The notes under the pieces: model-generated
Told to the model about the DNA's origin: nothing
Databases searched by the model: none
What the model saw: only the letters and a program-made list of their open reading frames with translations
NCBI GenBank assembly: GCA_028819235.1
Contig: JAPPMC010000107.1
Location: 1 to 56,270, forward strand
Direction of reading: 5' to 3'
DNA: 56,270 nucleotides
Source: Bryobacterales bacterium
Lineage (GTDB): Bacteria > Acidobacteriota > Terriglobia > Bryobacterales > UBA6623
Program-made: the position numbers and the translations under genes
Shown: piece by piece, positions 33,801 through 41,330 of the stretch
Layout: each line of letters opens with the position of its first letter
Numbering within the stretch: position 1 is the first letter of the stretch

Positions 33801-35062
33801 CGAATGTGGAATACGAGCAGGTGGCGCCTCTCGCAGTGCCGAGGATGTTCACTCCGTTCCCAAGCATTTGCACGGAGCCCCAGATAGAGACGCTTAAACC
33901 AGTCTTGCGGGCTGCCCTTAGGTACATGCCCCGCGATGAGCTGGCCCGGCTGGTCCGGCGCAGGCTGCGTCGCAAGGGGATGGATGTGGCGCAGCAGGCG
34001 CACTGGCTGGGCGCAGGTCTGGTTGTCGACCCCGAGTCGTGCTTTCCGAGACTCTTCGACTTCGTGTCCAAAGGCCGGAAGACAATACGGATCCATCATC
34101 TGGTCAGTTTCTTGTCGCAGCACATAGATCTCCTGCCCGGCCAGGACTGGCCGACTGCACATCTGCGTAATCTCATTGAGGTCTTGGGGCGAGGGCTGCG
34201 TACGCCAAGGGTCGGTCGGCATGCCCGGTCGGCCCGATTCATGGCCAGCGAAGGCCTTGGTCCCGGTTCGGGAGTGCATCCTCTCATGGACACTTGGCTC
34301 AAGACCTTGTCTGCACGCGTGGACGAGGAGGCGATCGCCGCCCTTGCCGGCCTCGCGGACGATCCGGCTCTGGAGCATTGGCGCGGAATGCTCCTTCGGG
34401 CTCGTGACGAGCAGGCCAAGAAACTCCGGATTTCGTCGTGGGAGGTTCCCACGGTGCGTGAGATCAAGGATGCACTCCGCGGTGGCCCGCCGGCTAGCGC
34501 AGCCGACCTCCATGCCCTAGTCTCCGGCAAGCTGGTGGACTTGGCCAAGAGAATCCGTGCCGGGAATACGGACGACTGGCAGCAGTATTGGCACTCAGAC
34601 CCGGGTGACCCCCAAGGCAGGAGGGTACTCGGGCCTAAGTCCGAGAATCCGTGCCGGGACGCCCTGCTATCGGATCTCCAACTCCTACTGCAGCCGCACG
34701 AGGTCAACGCACAGCCGGAAGGCCACCATGCGGAAGATAATCGGTCGGACATCATAGCGGTCCACGGCGTCCACACCGTTGTCGTGGAAGTCAAGAGGAC
34801 GACAAGCAAAGAACTCTGGAGCTCCATCAAAAAGCAGCTGATCGCCAAGTACTTGCGTGAACCCAGTTCGGGTGGCTATGGCATCTACGTGGTCCTCTGG
34901 TTCGGCCCCGACCTTGTGGAAACAGCACCCCCTACCGGCACCAAACCGAAGTCACCGGATGAGCTGCACGAGAGATTGAGTGAGATGCTGCCACGAGAAC
35001 ACCGTCGCGCCGTCAAGGTTCTCGTTATCGATGTCAGTGCGCCAGCGGGGCGTTTGCCATGA
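30812..35062 (+). CDS. NACHT-like STAND NTPase with C-terminal PD-(D/E)XK-type nuclease domain
   Basis: From GTG 30812 the protein has 1416 residues; ATG 30764 would give 1432. The N-terminal NTPase has Walker A GDPGSGKS at 35-42, Walker B LFIDGLDEVRA at 79-89 and a sensor-like SCRDESWLGRND near 121-132. A long helical repeat-like middle of about 1000 residues follows. The last about 130 residues read RSDIIAV, then TVVVEVKRTTSKELWSSIKK and YGIYVVLWFG, a pattern fitting a PD-(D/E)XK nuclease (D, then E-x-K, then a helix with Q). Standalone NACHT-nuclease proteins are known or suspected phage sensors. It overlaps the ATPase gene upstream by 11 nt, and its stop abuts a decayed recombinase. Confidence 0.8.
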   Translation: MLVERTLSRWQGGRWQSQHERLSDYRSARAYVLLGDPGSGKSKAFEQEAQIDNCAVRVTARRFIRRSIDAHPEWRLGTLFIDGLDEVRAQGGDPREPLDALVCRLEQLGKPSFRLSCRDESWLGRNDIRELSSAVDGDDLYVLRLNPLTGKDAHRILTGLGAPDPEAFLRNALDRGLDSFLHNPLLLGVLAKAQRSGSWPDDQLATFERACEELAGETNQEHLDARDGSPYANDEVVLAAGRLCALLLLTGMSGWSRRGPGDDDRPAVSEAGEDQALLKFALDTKLFVGTAEIGRHPRHRRISEFLAAKYLDRAIRERQVPATRVLAWMLGTDGIVMPDLRGTAVWLAALNPDLRRPLIESDPVGVAFYGDAGRFDRDNTWLLMSGLESQLQHQREWPSSASLAALMAGPACDVLWDMLQLPDRSNTRQRLVGLLLRGLAATPLGGSPFRGTGLSSTALKASEILPAVVRDEGWHLSVRQRALAALIHLLGEEAEGPSILIGLLREIDEGRLPSDDSSELRSELLTYLYPRHIAAEQVWDCALRTWDVDKRARQDPPSSAVLGNKAKAFWTEHLVNESAPEDVRTLLNNLGGRAGELIPLLAQNGAASVVLRLLAKGLEFLGEEMQITELYEWFELAEAHHERTELMPAHCRNVILRSRNAPEQSKIHSWLRDHRDIQLALVQEGLKRHASLPRDRALDQQIGVKFLGCERRSGFRRWCLDAAAGLAATDPGPAIELAFWAVTERREEWGPPLEDDEIVTAVRGTPLLQEWHRNRVAAEAEHAAEGARLRESPQYREVRRRHRAYLASIRKELEAVEAGQVPTALLHELGRVYGDGVGQGGPDQPREELRRHLASSRASDQDLFAAALRGFRSLVDRTDLPGLNEIVRLYAGARTSIFALPFLAGLAEDELAGADPFQRFDEEALRRALGFYLISRLPTRCHPVRGLFSHSEDARPRWFLQALQIHPQTVADAFTAVHSARVRAKDFPDQHLYDMATNVEYEQVAPLAVPRMFTPFPSICTEPQIETLKPVLRAALRYMPRDELARLVRRRLRRKGMDVAQQAHWLGAGLVVDPESCFPRLFDFVSKGRKTIRIHHLVSFLSQHIDLLPGQDWPTAHLRNLIEVLGRGLRTPRVGRHARSARFMASEGLGPGSGVHPLMDTWLKTLSARVDEEAIAALAGLADDPALEHWRGMLLRARDEQAKKLRISSWEVPTVREIKDALRGGPPASAADLHALVSGKLVDLAKRIRAGNTDDWQQYWHSDPGDPQGRRVLGPKSENPCRDALLSDLQLLLQPHEVNAQPEGHHAEDNRSDIIAVHGVHTVVVEVKRTTSKELWSSIKKQLIAKYLREPSSGGYGIYVVLWFGPDLVETAPPTGTKPKSPDELHERLSEMLPREHRRAVKVLVIDVSAPAGRLP

Positions 35063-35063
35063 A

Positions 35064-35340
35064 TCACTCCAGACGTACTTTCGGGTCCACGATGTGCTTT
35101 CGAACCCAGCGATGGGCGGGGCCTACGCCTGGGGCCGGACCCGGACGGTGGTACGGTCGGGCAAGGATCGCCAACCGCGCAAGCACATCGCCGTGCAGCC
35201 GCGGGAGTGCTGGCGGGTGCTGCTGCAGGGCTTGGCGCGCTGCGGGATCTGCGGGCGCAAGATGCAAGTGACGTAGGGCAAGTCCGCCCAGTAGTACTGT
35301 CGGCCGAGTGTGGAGGCAGGCTCGGAACAGATGTGCCATA
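35064..35340 (+). pseudogene. Serine recombinase remnant with in-frame TAG codons
   Basis: The frame reads ESLQTYFRVHDVLSNPAMGG, then AYAWGRTRT and QPRECWRVLLQGLARCGICG, matching the recombinase domain and zinc beta-ribbon of large serine recombinases, with the intervening part shortened. Natural-looking zinc-ribbon sequence (YCRPSVE, MCHTVG) continues past two TAG codons at 35274-35276 and 35292-35294. Start and catalytic domain are missing. It begins within 2 nt of the NACHT-like stop. Confidence 0.65.
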
Positions 35341-35608
35341 CCGTCGGGACGGTGCGCGTGAGGGTGCGGTCGCGGGAGAGGCGGGCCGTGCCGATCGAGA
35401 GCAGGCCGAAGCGGTCGAAGCGCTCAGCGTCGAAGAGGGTGTAGAAGCGACCGTTGCAGTTGTAGCTGCGCAGGTAGTCGACTTCGCTGAGGTAGCGGAA
35501 GGTGGTGCTGCGGGAAGCGCCGAGGAGGGCCTGCTGGAGCTGGGGGAAGGTGAGCGGCTGGGGTGCGGCGAGGGCTTCGGAGAGGAGGTCGGAAGTGCGA
35601 TGGGGCAT
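35340..35608 (-). pseudogene. 3'-truncated helix-turn-helix gene
   Basis: From ATG 35608 about 88 residues look natural: RTSDLLSEALAAPQPLTFPQ, then LLGASRSTTFRYLSEVDYLR and GRFYTLFDAERFDRFGLLSI. They resemble a winged-helix protein family often found near mobile elements. Below about 35345 the frame runs antisense into the recombinase remnant, so the original C-terminus has been lost. The frame itself continues to 35123 but that part is not natural coding sequence. Confidence 0.55.
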
Positions 35609-36063
35609 GACCGCATTGTGTGACAGTACTCACGTACTACAGTACCGTTGCGGAGTGCCCAAACGCCCCGGAACAGACGGGAATCGGTCGCGAGCAGCCG
35701 GGAAACGGCACAGTATGACGGGGTTCCCGGGCGGTTCCCGCGAGGCGGCACGCGAGCGGGATCTGCAGCCGAGGACCGACAGCGTTTACCGTGCTAGCGA
35801 GGGGAGCGGGAGTTCTCATCAACGACGAACATTTTGCGCAGTAGGCTCTCTATGTGTCTCTACCCTCGGTTGTTTTCAGGCGTTGCTGCGGCAATGCGAC
35901 TGTACAGTCTCACACCAGCATAGCCTGACGTGCGCCGCCCAGCCACAGCGTCGAATCAGCGAAATCCAACCAAGTTCTGACGAGTCGGCGCTCTCGCGGC
36001 GGACGTCAGAACACCATGAACGCTACGCAACCCAATCGTGACGCGATAGCGTAAGATGGGCGC
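35609..36063. other. 455-bp region without a supported gene
   Basis: No convincing frame is visible. Near 35620-35650 short GTAC-containing palindromic sequences (CAGTACTCACGTACT) lie just upstream of the leftward HTH fragment and may be its old operator. GC content falls toward the lipoprotein gene. Confidence 0.4.
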
Positions 36064-37068
36064 ATGAGCGAGTCGCTGGTTATTTGGCGTGCATGCATAC
36101 CTCGCCTCATCGACACATCTTTACGAGAGCGACTAGTTGCCGGGTGGTGGGCGCTTCTGCTCCCGGCTTTGTTCTGCGGTTGCGGAGGGAGTGTTACGGA
36201 CAGTGTGAGCGAGAGGGAGGCAGTCGATCCGGGTTCGACCGCAATGCCGCGGCACGGTGTTGTATGCGACAGTTTTGACCTCATCGCATCGATCGAAGGT
36301 GGGGATCTGGTGCTGACGCTCGACACCGATCTGCCAAGCGATGCTGTTGTGCGAGTTCGGGTTGACCGGGAATACACGCTTGATCCAGTTGCAATCGACT
36401 CATTCCATGAGCAAGGTGAGACCAACTCCCAGTCCTACTTTGCCGAGAACAATCACGTGTCATTCTGGCGAGATCAGCAGCGAATCCCGCTTGATGACCA
36501 GATGTGGAAGGAAGCGCTGGCAGAGAAGCAAGACGAGCAGGCGATACTGGGAAAGAGGGGTGCGTTTCGGATTGTGGCCGTAAGCGAGAGCGTTACTGTT
36601 ACGGCGGATCTCAACACGTACGACCGAGTCCAAGGAGAATGGATTTCGCTGTATCCAGACCTGACTGGCTCAGCAGTCGAAGAAGGCTGGGGAGAGGCGA
36701 AAATCATCAGGTCGGAAACTCACATCCACTATCCGCTGGATGGCGAGTTGTTACAAGTCGAATCCAATTACGTCCATCATGACGACCTCGAAGAGAGCAT
36801 TGCATATCGACTTTCCAATCAAACTCCTCTCGCGCCGCTCCCCGGCGTCGACGCCACGCGAATGTCGGAGGATCAAATGCTGAACGCGTTGGTACAGATA
36901 AGATACTTACCTGCTGGCACGGTGGTGGATGTCGTGGCGATCAGGCGAGACAAATCCGGACGGCCGGCATGGTACGGTGTTGTCGTGCGAGCCGAGGAGC
37001 CAGCAGAGGGGTGGATCAAGCCAATCGCCCTCATGAACCAACGGATCGCTGCTGTGACAGGTCGCTAG
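36064..37068 (+). CDS. Lipoprotein-like hypothetical protein, lower GC
   Basis: This 334-residue protein has a hydrophobic N-terminal segment (about 25-38) ending LFCGCGG, an imperfect lipobox that suggests membrane anchoring. The rest is acidic and beta-rich (SIEGGDLVLTLDTDLPSDAV, then VVDVVAIRRD and YGVVVRAEE) with no family I recognise. Its base composition is visibly lower in GC and its codon use less G/C-ending than neighbouring genes, suggesting recent transfer. Its TAG stop lies in the CTAG target duplication of the adjacent MITE-like element. Confidence 0.7.
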   Translation: MSESLVIWRACIPRLIDTSLRERLVAGWWALLLPALFCGCGGSVTDSVSEREAVDPGSTAMPRHGVVCDSFDLIASIEGGDLVLTLDTDLPSDAVVRVRVDREYTLDPVAIDSFHEQGETNSQSYFAENNHVSFWRDQQRIPLDDQMWKEALAEKQDEQAILGKRGAFRIVAVSESVTVTADLNTYDRVQGEWISLYPDLTGSAVEEGWGEAKIIRSETHIHYPLDGELLQVESNYVHHDDLEESIAYRLSNQTPLAPLPGVDATRMSEDQMLNALVQIRYLPAGTVVDVVAIRRDKSGRPAWYGVVVRAEEPAEGWIKPIALMNQRIAAVTGR

Positions 37069-37707
37069 CCCGGATTATTCATGAAGGCTCCTTCCGTGCC
37101 TCTATGGGGCTGTCGAGGCTCACGTGGCTTCGCGCTATTCGCGAAGAGCCGTATGCCACAGGCCAGCCGTGCCAGATTGGGAGTGGCCTGAAGCGGGATT
37201 CCTGCGGCCCTCCCGGCGGCCAAGTTCCGCGCAGGGCCATTCCGACATCCTGACCGGAGCCTTGGGCGAGCTCCTGCGCCGACCTCGCGGCTGCAATGGG
37301 CGGCACCGGCTTCGCCGACTGCGGTGGCCCAGACCTGCTGGCTGCCGCCATCCCGGCTTGCCGCGCAGCGCCTGGCAGCGTCCCAAGCGCCGTGGCCGAT
37401 GCGCATCCGATTGTCCGGAACAAAGGCCCTCGCGTCGCAACGCCCTCCGCTATCCCAAGGGGACAGATCCCAGGTCGCTGGCGCGATCGGCCCGAGTGTT
37501 CGTATTGGCCCGGACCAAGCGTTCGTTTTGCTCCGGATTCACCGTTCAGATTCTTCCGGGTTTTGCACACATATTGAAGGAGTCCCGCTATAGATAGTGG
37601 AATTCCTCCATGGATTTGTCCGTGCGGATAACGTTCTTGCGGCCACCCCCTGCCGGGCACCTCTTAGCTCACCTTCATCCACCCTCTTCGTGAATAAAGC
37701 GGGCTAG
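37065..37707. mobile_element. MITE-like element with IS1380-type ends and CTAG target duplication
   Basis: The element at 37069-37703 (635 bp) is bounded by imperfect terminal inverted repeats: CCCGGATTATTCATGAAG at the left and CTTCGTGAATAAAGCGGG at the right (15 of 18 positions pair). It is flanked by CTAG on each side (37065-37068 and 37704-37707), a 4-bp target duplication. CC-ended repeats and a 4-5 bp duplication fit the IS1380 family. No transposase-like frame is found inside, so it is probably a non-autonomous derivative. Confidence 0.7.
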
Positions 37708-37722
37708 GCGCGGGCCGGCGGC

Positions 37723-38400
37723 CTACACCGAGCGGTAACCCTCGCGGAGCTCGGCCCGGCCCACCTCCCCGCCGTTGGCGGCGGCAGCCTCCGCCGCCGC
37801 ATGCTCTGCGGACCGCTGCAGGGCACGGCTGCGGTCCCACGTGTGGGCGATCCGGTGCACGACGGTCAGGTTCGAAAGCACGGCTAGCACCCAAAGCACG
37901 GCCGCCATCCGGTCGAATAGCGCCCCAATGATCAGCAGCACGATTCGCTCAGGGCGCTCCATGAACCCGACCTTGCAGCTCGGGATCAGATTCTCAGACC
38001 TTGCCCGGCTGTAGCTCACCAAGACGGTTCCGATCATCACTACGGCTGTCAGCACGATGTAGCTGAAGCGGTCGATCCGAGCGTAGTGCACCAGCAGGCC
38101 GGTCAGCAGGACCAGGTCCGAGTAGCGGTCCATCACCGAGTCCAGGAACCCCCCGAATCGGGTCACCTTGTTTGCGCTCCGCGCAACGGCGCCATCGGTC
38201 AGGTCGAAGACCGCCGCGCACAGGATCGCCAAGCCCCCGTACAGGAACTCCCCGCGAGCCAGGATCCAAGCCGCGACGCCGTTCACCACAAGCCCGATCA
38301 GGGTCAGCGCGTTCGGATGCACCCCGCTTAGCGTCAGGAGTCGCACCAAGCCCGTCAGGACACGTCCCAGCCCGCTCCCGATCGTCTTGGTGAATGGCAT
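37723..38400 (-). CDS. CDP-alcohol phosphatidyltransferase (PgsA or phosphatidylinositol-type synthase)
   Basis: This 225-residue membrane enzyme carries the complete CDP-alcohol phosphatidyltransferase signature: D66, D69-G70, A73-R74, G83, D87 and D91 (DLTDGAVAR, then GGFLDSVMDRYSD). Several hydrophobic helices surround it. It would transfer a phosphatidyl group from CDP-diacylglycerol to an alcohol, either glycerol phosphate or an inositol-type acceptor; the sequence alone does not decide. It follows greA with an 8-nt gap and is the last gene of a leftward core group. Confidence 0.85.
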   Translation of the reverse strand: MPFTKTIGSGLGRVLTGLVRLLTLSGVHPNALTLIGLVVNGVAAWILARGEFLYGGLAILCAAVFDLTDGAVARSANKVTRFGGFLDSVMDRYSDLVLLTGLLVHYARIDRFSYIVLTAVVMIGTVLVSYSRARSENLIPSCKVGFMERPERIVLLIIGALFDRMAAVLWVLAVLSNLTVVHRIAHTWDRSRALQRSAEHAAAEAAAANGGEVGRAELREGYRSV

Positions 38401-38408
38401 CGCCGCCG

Positions 38409-38885
38409 CTACCCGCCCTGCTTGTCGTGGATCGTCTCGACGTTCACTATCTCGAACTCACGTGGCCCCTTGGGCGTTCGGGCGACCGCCAGATCCCCCT
38501 CGCGCTTGCCGATCAGGGCCCGCCCGATCGGGGCAGTGGTCGAGATGCGGCCGGCCGCCACGTCCGACTCTTCGGACGTGACAAGCTCATACGCCACCTC
38601 GCGATCCTCGTCGACGTCGTAGACCAGGACCGTCGACCCCAACCCGGCCGAATCCCGGGGTATCCTCGACAGGTCGACCAGCTTCAGCTTCGCCAGCCGC
38701 GCGGTCAGGTTCGCCAGCCGCGCGTTCAGCAGCCGCTGCCGCTCCTTCGCGGACGAGTATTCGGCGTTCTCGCTCAGGTCGCCCAACTCGCGGGCCCTGC
38801 GGATCTCTCCGGGCAGCTTGTCCCGAAGTTCCCACTCGACTTCGCGAATCTCGCCCTCGAGCTTGTCGATCCCGGAAAGTCGCAT
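38409..38885 (-). CDS. greA: Transcription elongation factor GreA
   Basis: The 158-residue protein starts at ATG 38885 and has the usual GreA length. The N-terminal coiled coil includes the conserved acidic tip ARELGDLSENAEY (about 31-43), which stimulates RNA cleavage in backtracked polymerase. The C-terminal FKBP-like domain contains APIGRALIGKREGD. A longer frame upstream was rejected because its translation is not GreA-like and the domain begins here. Confidence 0.92.
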   Translation of the reverse strand: MRLSGIDKLEGEIREVEWELRDKLPGEIRRARELGDLSENAEYSSAKERQRLLNARLANLTARLAKLKLVDLSRIPRDSAGLGSTVLVYDVDEDREVAYELVTSEESDVAAGRISTTAPIGRALIGKREGDLAVARTPKGPREFEIVNVETIHDKQGG

Positions 38886-38952
38886 GCCCGGCCAGCGGCG
38901 CACCGCGCCACCAGCCACCAAGGTTAGCAGGAGCGCTGGCGGCGGCCCGGGC

Positions 38953-39966
38953 TCAGAGCAGGTCGACCGGAGCTCTAGAGCGCGCTGACTCGTAGACGCC
39001 CAGCACCAGCCGCAGGGCCGCCAGCCCCTCTGCCCCGTCCACGAGCGGCCCTGGCCCTCCCGCCAAGGACTCCCCAAAGTCCTCGAACTGGCGCTGGAGG
39101 TTCTCGATCGAGATCGCCATTGGGTCCGCCGCGCCGGAATCGACGCCGCTGGACAGCGGGGCGTCCTCGCCGGGATCACCCTCGACGTCCCAAGCCGTCA
39201 GCTGGTCGCCCGTGATCACAGCCGAGCCCTTTGTGCCGTGGACCTCGATGCGCTCGGGATAGCCCGGCCAGGTGGCCGTGGCGGCCTGCAGCACCCCGCC
39301 CGCGCCGCTGTCGTACTCAAGCACCGCGTTGACAAGGTCCTCCGCCTCCATTCGGTGCGCCGCGGCAAGCTGCCAATGCGCGTATGCCCGCCGCACCGGC
39401 CCGCCCAGAAACTGCATCACGTCCGCCGTGTGGATCCCCTGGTTGATCAGGGCTCCTCCGCCCTCCACATCCCAAGTGCCCTTGCCCGGCGGGTCGTAGT
39501 AGCTCTGCGGACGGTGCCACTTGACGTAGCCGTCCACCTGCAGCAAGCGGCCCAGGCGGCCTTCCTCTATGGCCCGCTTGAGGAAGATGCTGCAGTCGTC
39601 GAAGCGGTGCTGGCTGACCACCCCGAGGCGCACGCCGCGCCCGGCGCACAGATCGATCATCTTCCGGCAGTCCCCCAAAGTCAGCGCCATCGGCTTCTGG
39701 ACCAGGACGTGCTTTCCGTTCCCCGCCGCGTGCCGGCAAATATCTAGGTGGGAATCCGGGAACGTGCAAACGTCGATGTAGTCTAGCCCGTCCAGTGCGC
39801 ACAGGTCCCGGTAGTCCGCAACGAACCCGCAGCCGTACTGCCGCGCGAAGGCCTCCCCCTTCTCGTGCCCGCGGTTCGAGCACGCCGCCAGTTCGTAGCC
39901 GATCGCCTCGTAGCTCTCCGCGTGCTTGTGGGCGATCGCGCCCGTCCCGACCAGACCGACTCTCAT
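38953..39966 (-). CDS. Gfo/Idh/MocA family oxidoreductase (cytoplasmic)
   Basis: This 337-residue protein starts at ATG 39966, one base after the purD stop. The Rossmann fold is marked by VGLVGTGAIAHKHAESY, and the family motif appears as VQKPMALT. The C-terminal domain includes GGGALINQGIHTADVMQFLG. Unlike the protein at 25129-26331, it has no export signal. The substrate is unknown; family members oxidise sugars, inositols or related polyols with NAD(P). Confidence 0.85.
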   Translation of the reverse strand: MRVGLVGTGAIAHKHAESYEAIGYELAACSNRGHEKGEAFARQYGCGFVADYRDLCALDGLDYIDVCTFPDSHLDICRHAAGNGKHVLVQKPMALTLGDCRKMIDLCAGRGVRLGVVSQHRFDDCSIFLKRAIEEGRLGRLLQVDGYVKWHRPQSYYDPPGKGTWDVEGGGALINQGIHTADVMQFLGGPVRRAYAHWQLAAAHRMEAEDLVNAVLEYDSGAGGVLQAATATWPGYPERIEVHGTKGSAVITGDQLTAWDVEGDPGEDAPLSSGVDSGAADPMAISIENLQRQFEDFGESLAGGPGPLVDGAEGLAALRLVLGVYESARSRAPVDLL

Positions 39967-39967
39967 G

Positions 39968-41254
39968 CTAGGAACCGCCCCCGTTCCCGCCCCTGAGGCC
40001 GCTGCGCCCGATGTCGGTTCGGTAGTGCGCGCCCTCGAAGCGAATCTCGCGCGTGGCCGCATAGGCCATGTTCAGCGCCTCGCGGAGGCTGCCGCCCCGC
40101 GCGGTAACCCCCAGAACGCGGCCGCCCGACGTCACGGGCACTCCCGATGCCAGGCGCGTCCCGGCATGGAACACCTTGGCCCCGAGCGCTGCGGCGTGCC
40201 GCAAGCCCGACACCGGCAGGCCGGTGGCGTACTTCCCCGGGTAGCCGCCCGAGGCGACCACGACGCACGCCGTGGAGCCCTCGGCCGCCTCCACCAAGGA
40301 GGAGTCCAGCTCGCCCCGCGCCGCGCTCGCCAACAGCTCCGTGAACCCGCCCTCCAGCCGATACAGCAGCGGCTGCGTCTCCGGATCTCCCAGGCGCACA
40401 TTGAACTCCAGGACCTGAGGACCCTCGTCGCTGAGCATCAGGCCGCAGTACAGGAAGCCCCGAAATGGCGTCCCGCGCTCCCGCATGCACGCCAGCACGG
40501 GCTCGACGATCGAATCGAGAATGCGTCCGCGCGTGGCCGCGTCGATGATCCCATCGTCGCAGTAAGCCCCCATGCCTCCGGTGTTGGGGCCCTTGTCCCC
40601 GTCCAACGCGCGCTTGTGGTCCCGCGTCACCGGCAGGGCGCAGTACGCCCGGCCGTCGCTCAGCACCATGAAGCTGACCTCGTCGCCCTCCAAGAAGCGC
40701 TCCACCACGACGCGGCTGCCGGCGGCGCCCACCAGCCTCCCCGCCAGCATGTCCGCCGCCACAGCGCAAGCCTCGGGCTCGTCGCGGGCGATGACCACGC
40801 CTTTGCCCGCCGCCAGCCCGTCGGCCTTCAGGGCGACCGGGTAGCCAAACCGGCCGACCGTCGAGGGGATATCCCTCGCGTCCTCCAGCAGGGCCCACTC
40901 CGCGGTCGGCACGCCCGCTTCCCCGCAGGTTTCTTTCGCGAAAGCCTTGCTGGCCTCCAGCAGCGCCGCCGCACGCGAAGGTCCGACGATCGGCAAGCCG
41001 CGGGCCAAGAACTCGTCGGCCACGCCCGCCGCCAACGGTGCCTCGGGCCCTACCACGGTGCAATTGGACCCCAAGTACTCTGCAAGGGATGCCATCTCGG
41101 CCGGGTCTAGGATGTTCCCCGGCACGCACGCGACATCCACCGCAGCGCCGGCGTTCCCGGGAACGAGGTCTACGCGGTCCGTCCCCGTATCTCGCGCCAT
41201 GCGCCACGCGATGGAGTGCTCGCGGCCGCCGCTCCCGATGACCAGAGCCCTCAT
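39968..41254 (-). CDS. purD: Phosphoribosylamine-glycine ligase
   Basis: This 428-residue ATP-grasp enzyme makes glycinamide ribonucleotide in purine synthesis. It has MRALVIGSGGREHSIAWRM at the N-terminus, VVGPEAPLAAG, the ATP-binding KADGLAAGKGVVIA, DHKRALDGDKGPNTGGMGAY and FNVRLGDPETQPLL. Length is normal. It heads the leftward group purD-oxidoreductase-greA-pgsA-like and is divergent from mnmG. Confidence 0.94.
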   Translation of the reverse strand: MRALVIGSGGREHSIAWRMARDTGTDRVDLVPGNAGAAVDVACVPGNILDPAEMASLAEYLGSNCTVVGPEAPLAAGVADEFLARGLPIVGPSRAAALLEASKAFAKETCGEAGVPTAEWALLEDARDIPSTVGRFGYPVALKADGLAAGKGVVIARDEPEACAVAADMLAGRLVGAAGSRVVVERFLEGDEVSFMVLSDGRAYCALPVTRDHKRALDGDKGPNTGGMGAYCDDGIIDAATRGRILDSIVEPVLACMRERGTPFRGFLYCGLMLSDEGPQVLEFNVRLGDPETQPLLYRLEGGFTELLASAARGELDSSLVEAAEGSTACVVVASGGYPGKYATGLPVSGLRHAAALGAKVFHAGTRLASGVPVTSGGRVLGVTARGGSLREALNMAYAATREIRFEGAHYRTDIGRSGLRGGNGGGS

Positions 41255-41330
41255 CGACCGTCCCGCCCGCCGCCCCGGGCGGGCGCAAGAGCCCCTAGAA
41301 TAACAGCAGCGGCGGGGGCCGCTGCGGGGC

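Noticed and set aside
35274..35294. TAG stop-codon recoding
   Set aside because: Many intact genes in the window, such as virB4, greA and purD, end in TAG, and the affected frame is already truncated.
37079..37660. 193-residue leftward gene inside the MITE-like element
   Set aside because: No start signal, proline/glycine/arginine-rich translation and no transposase motif.
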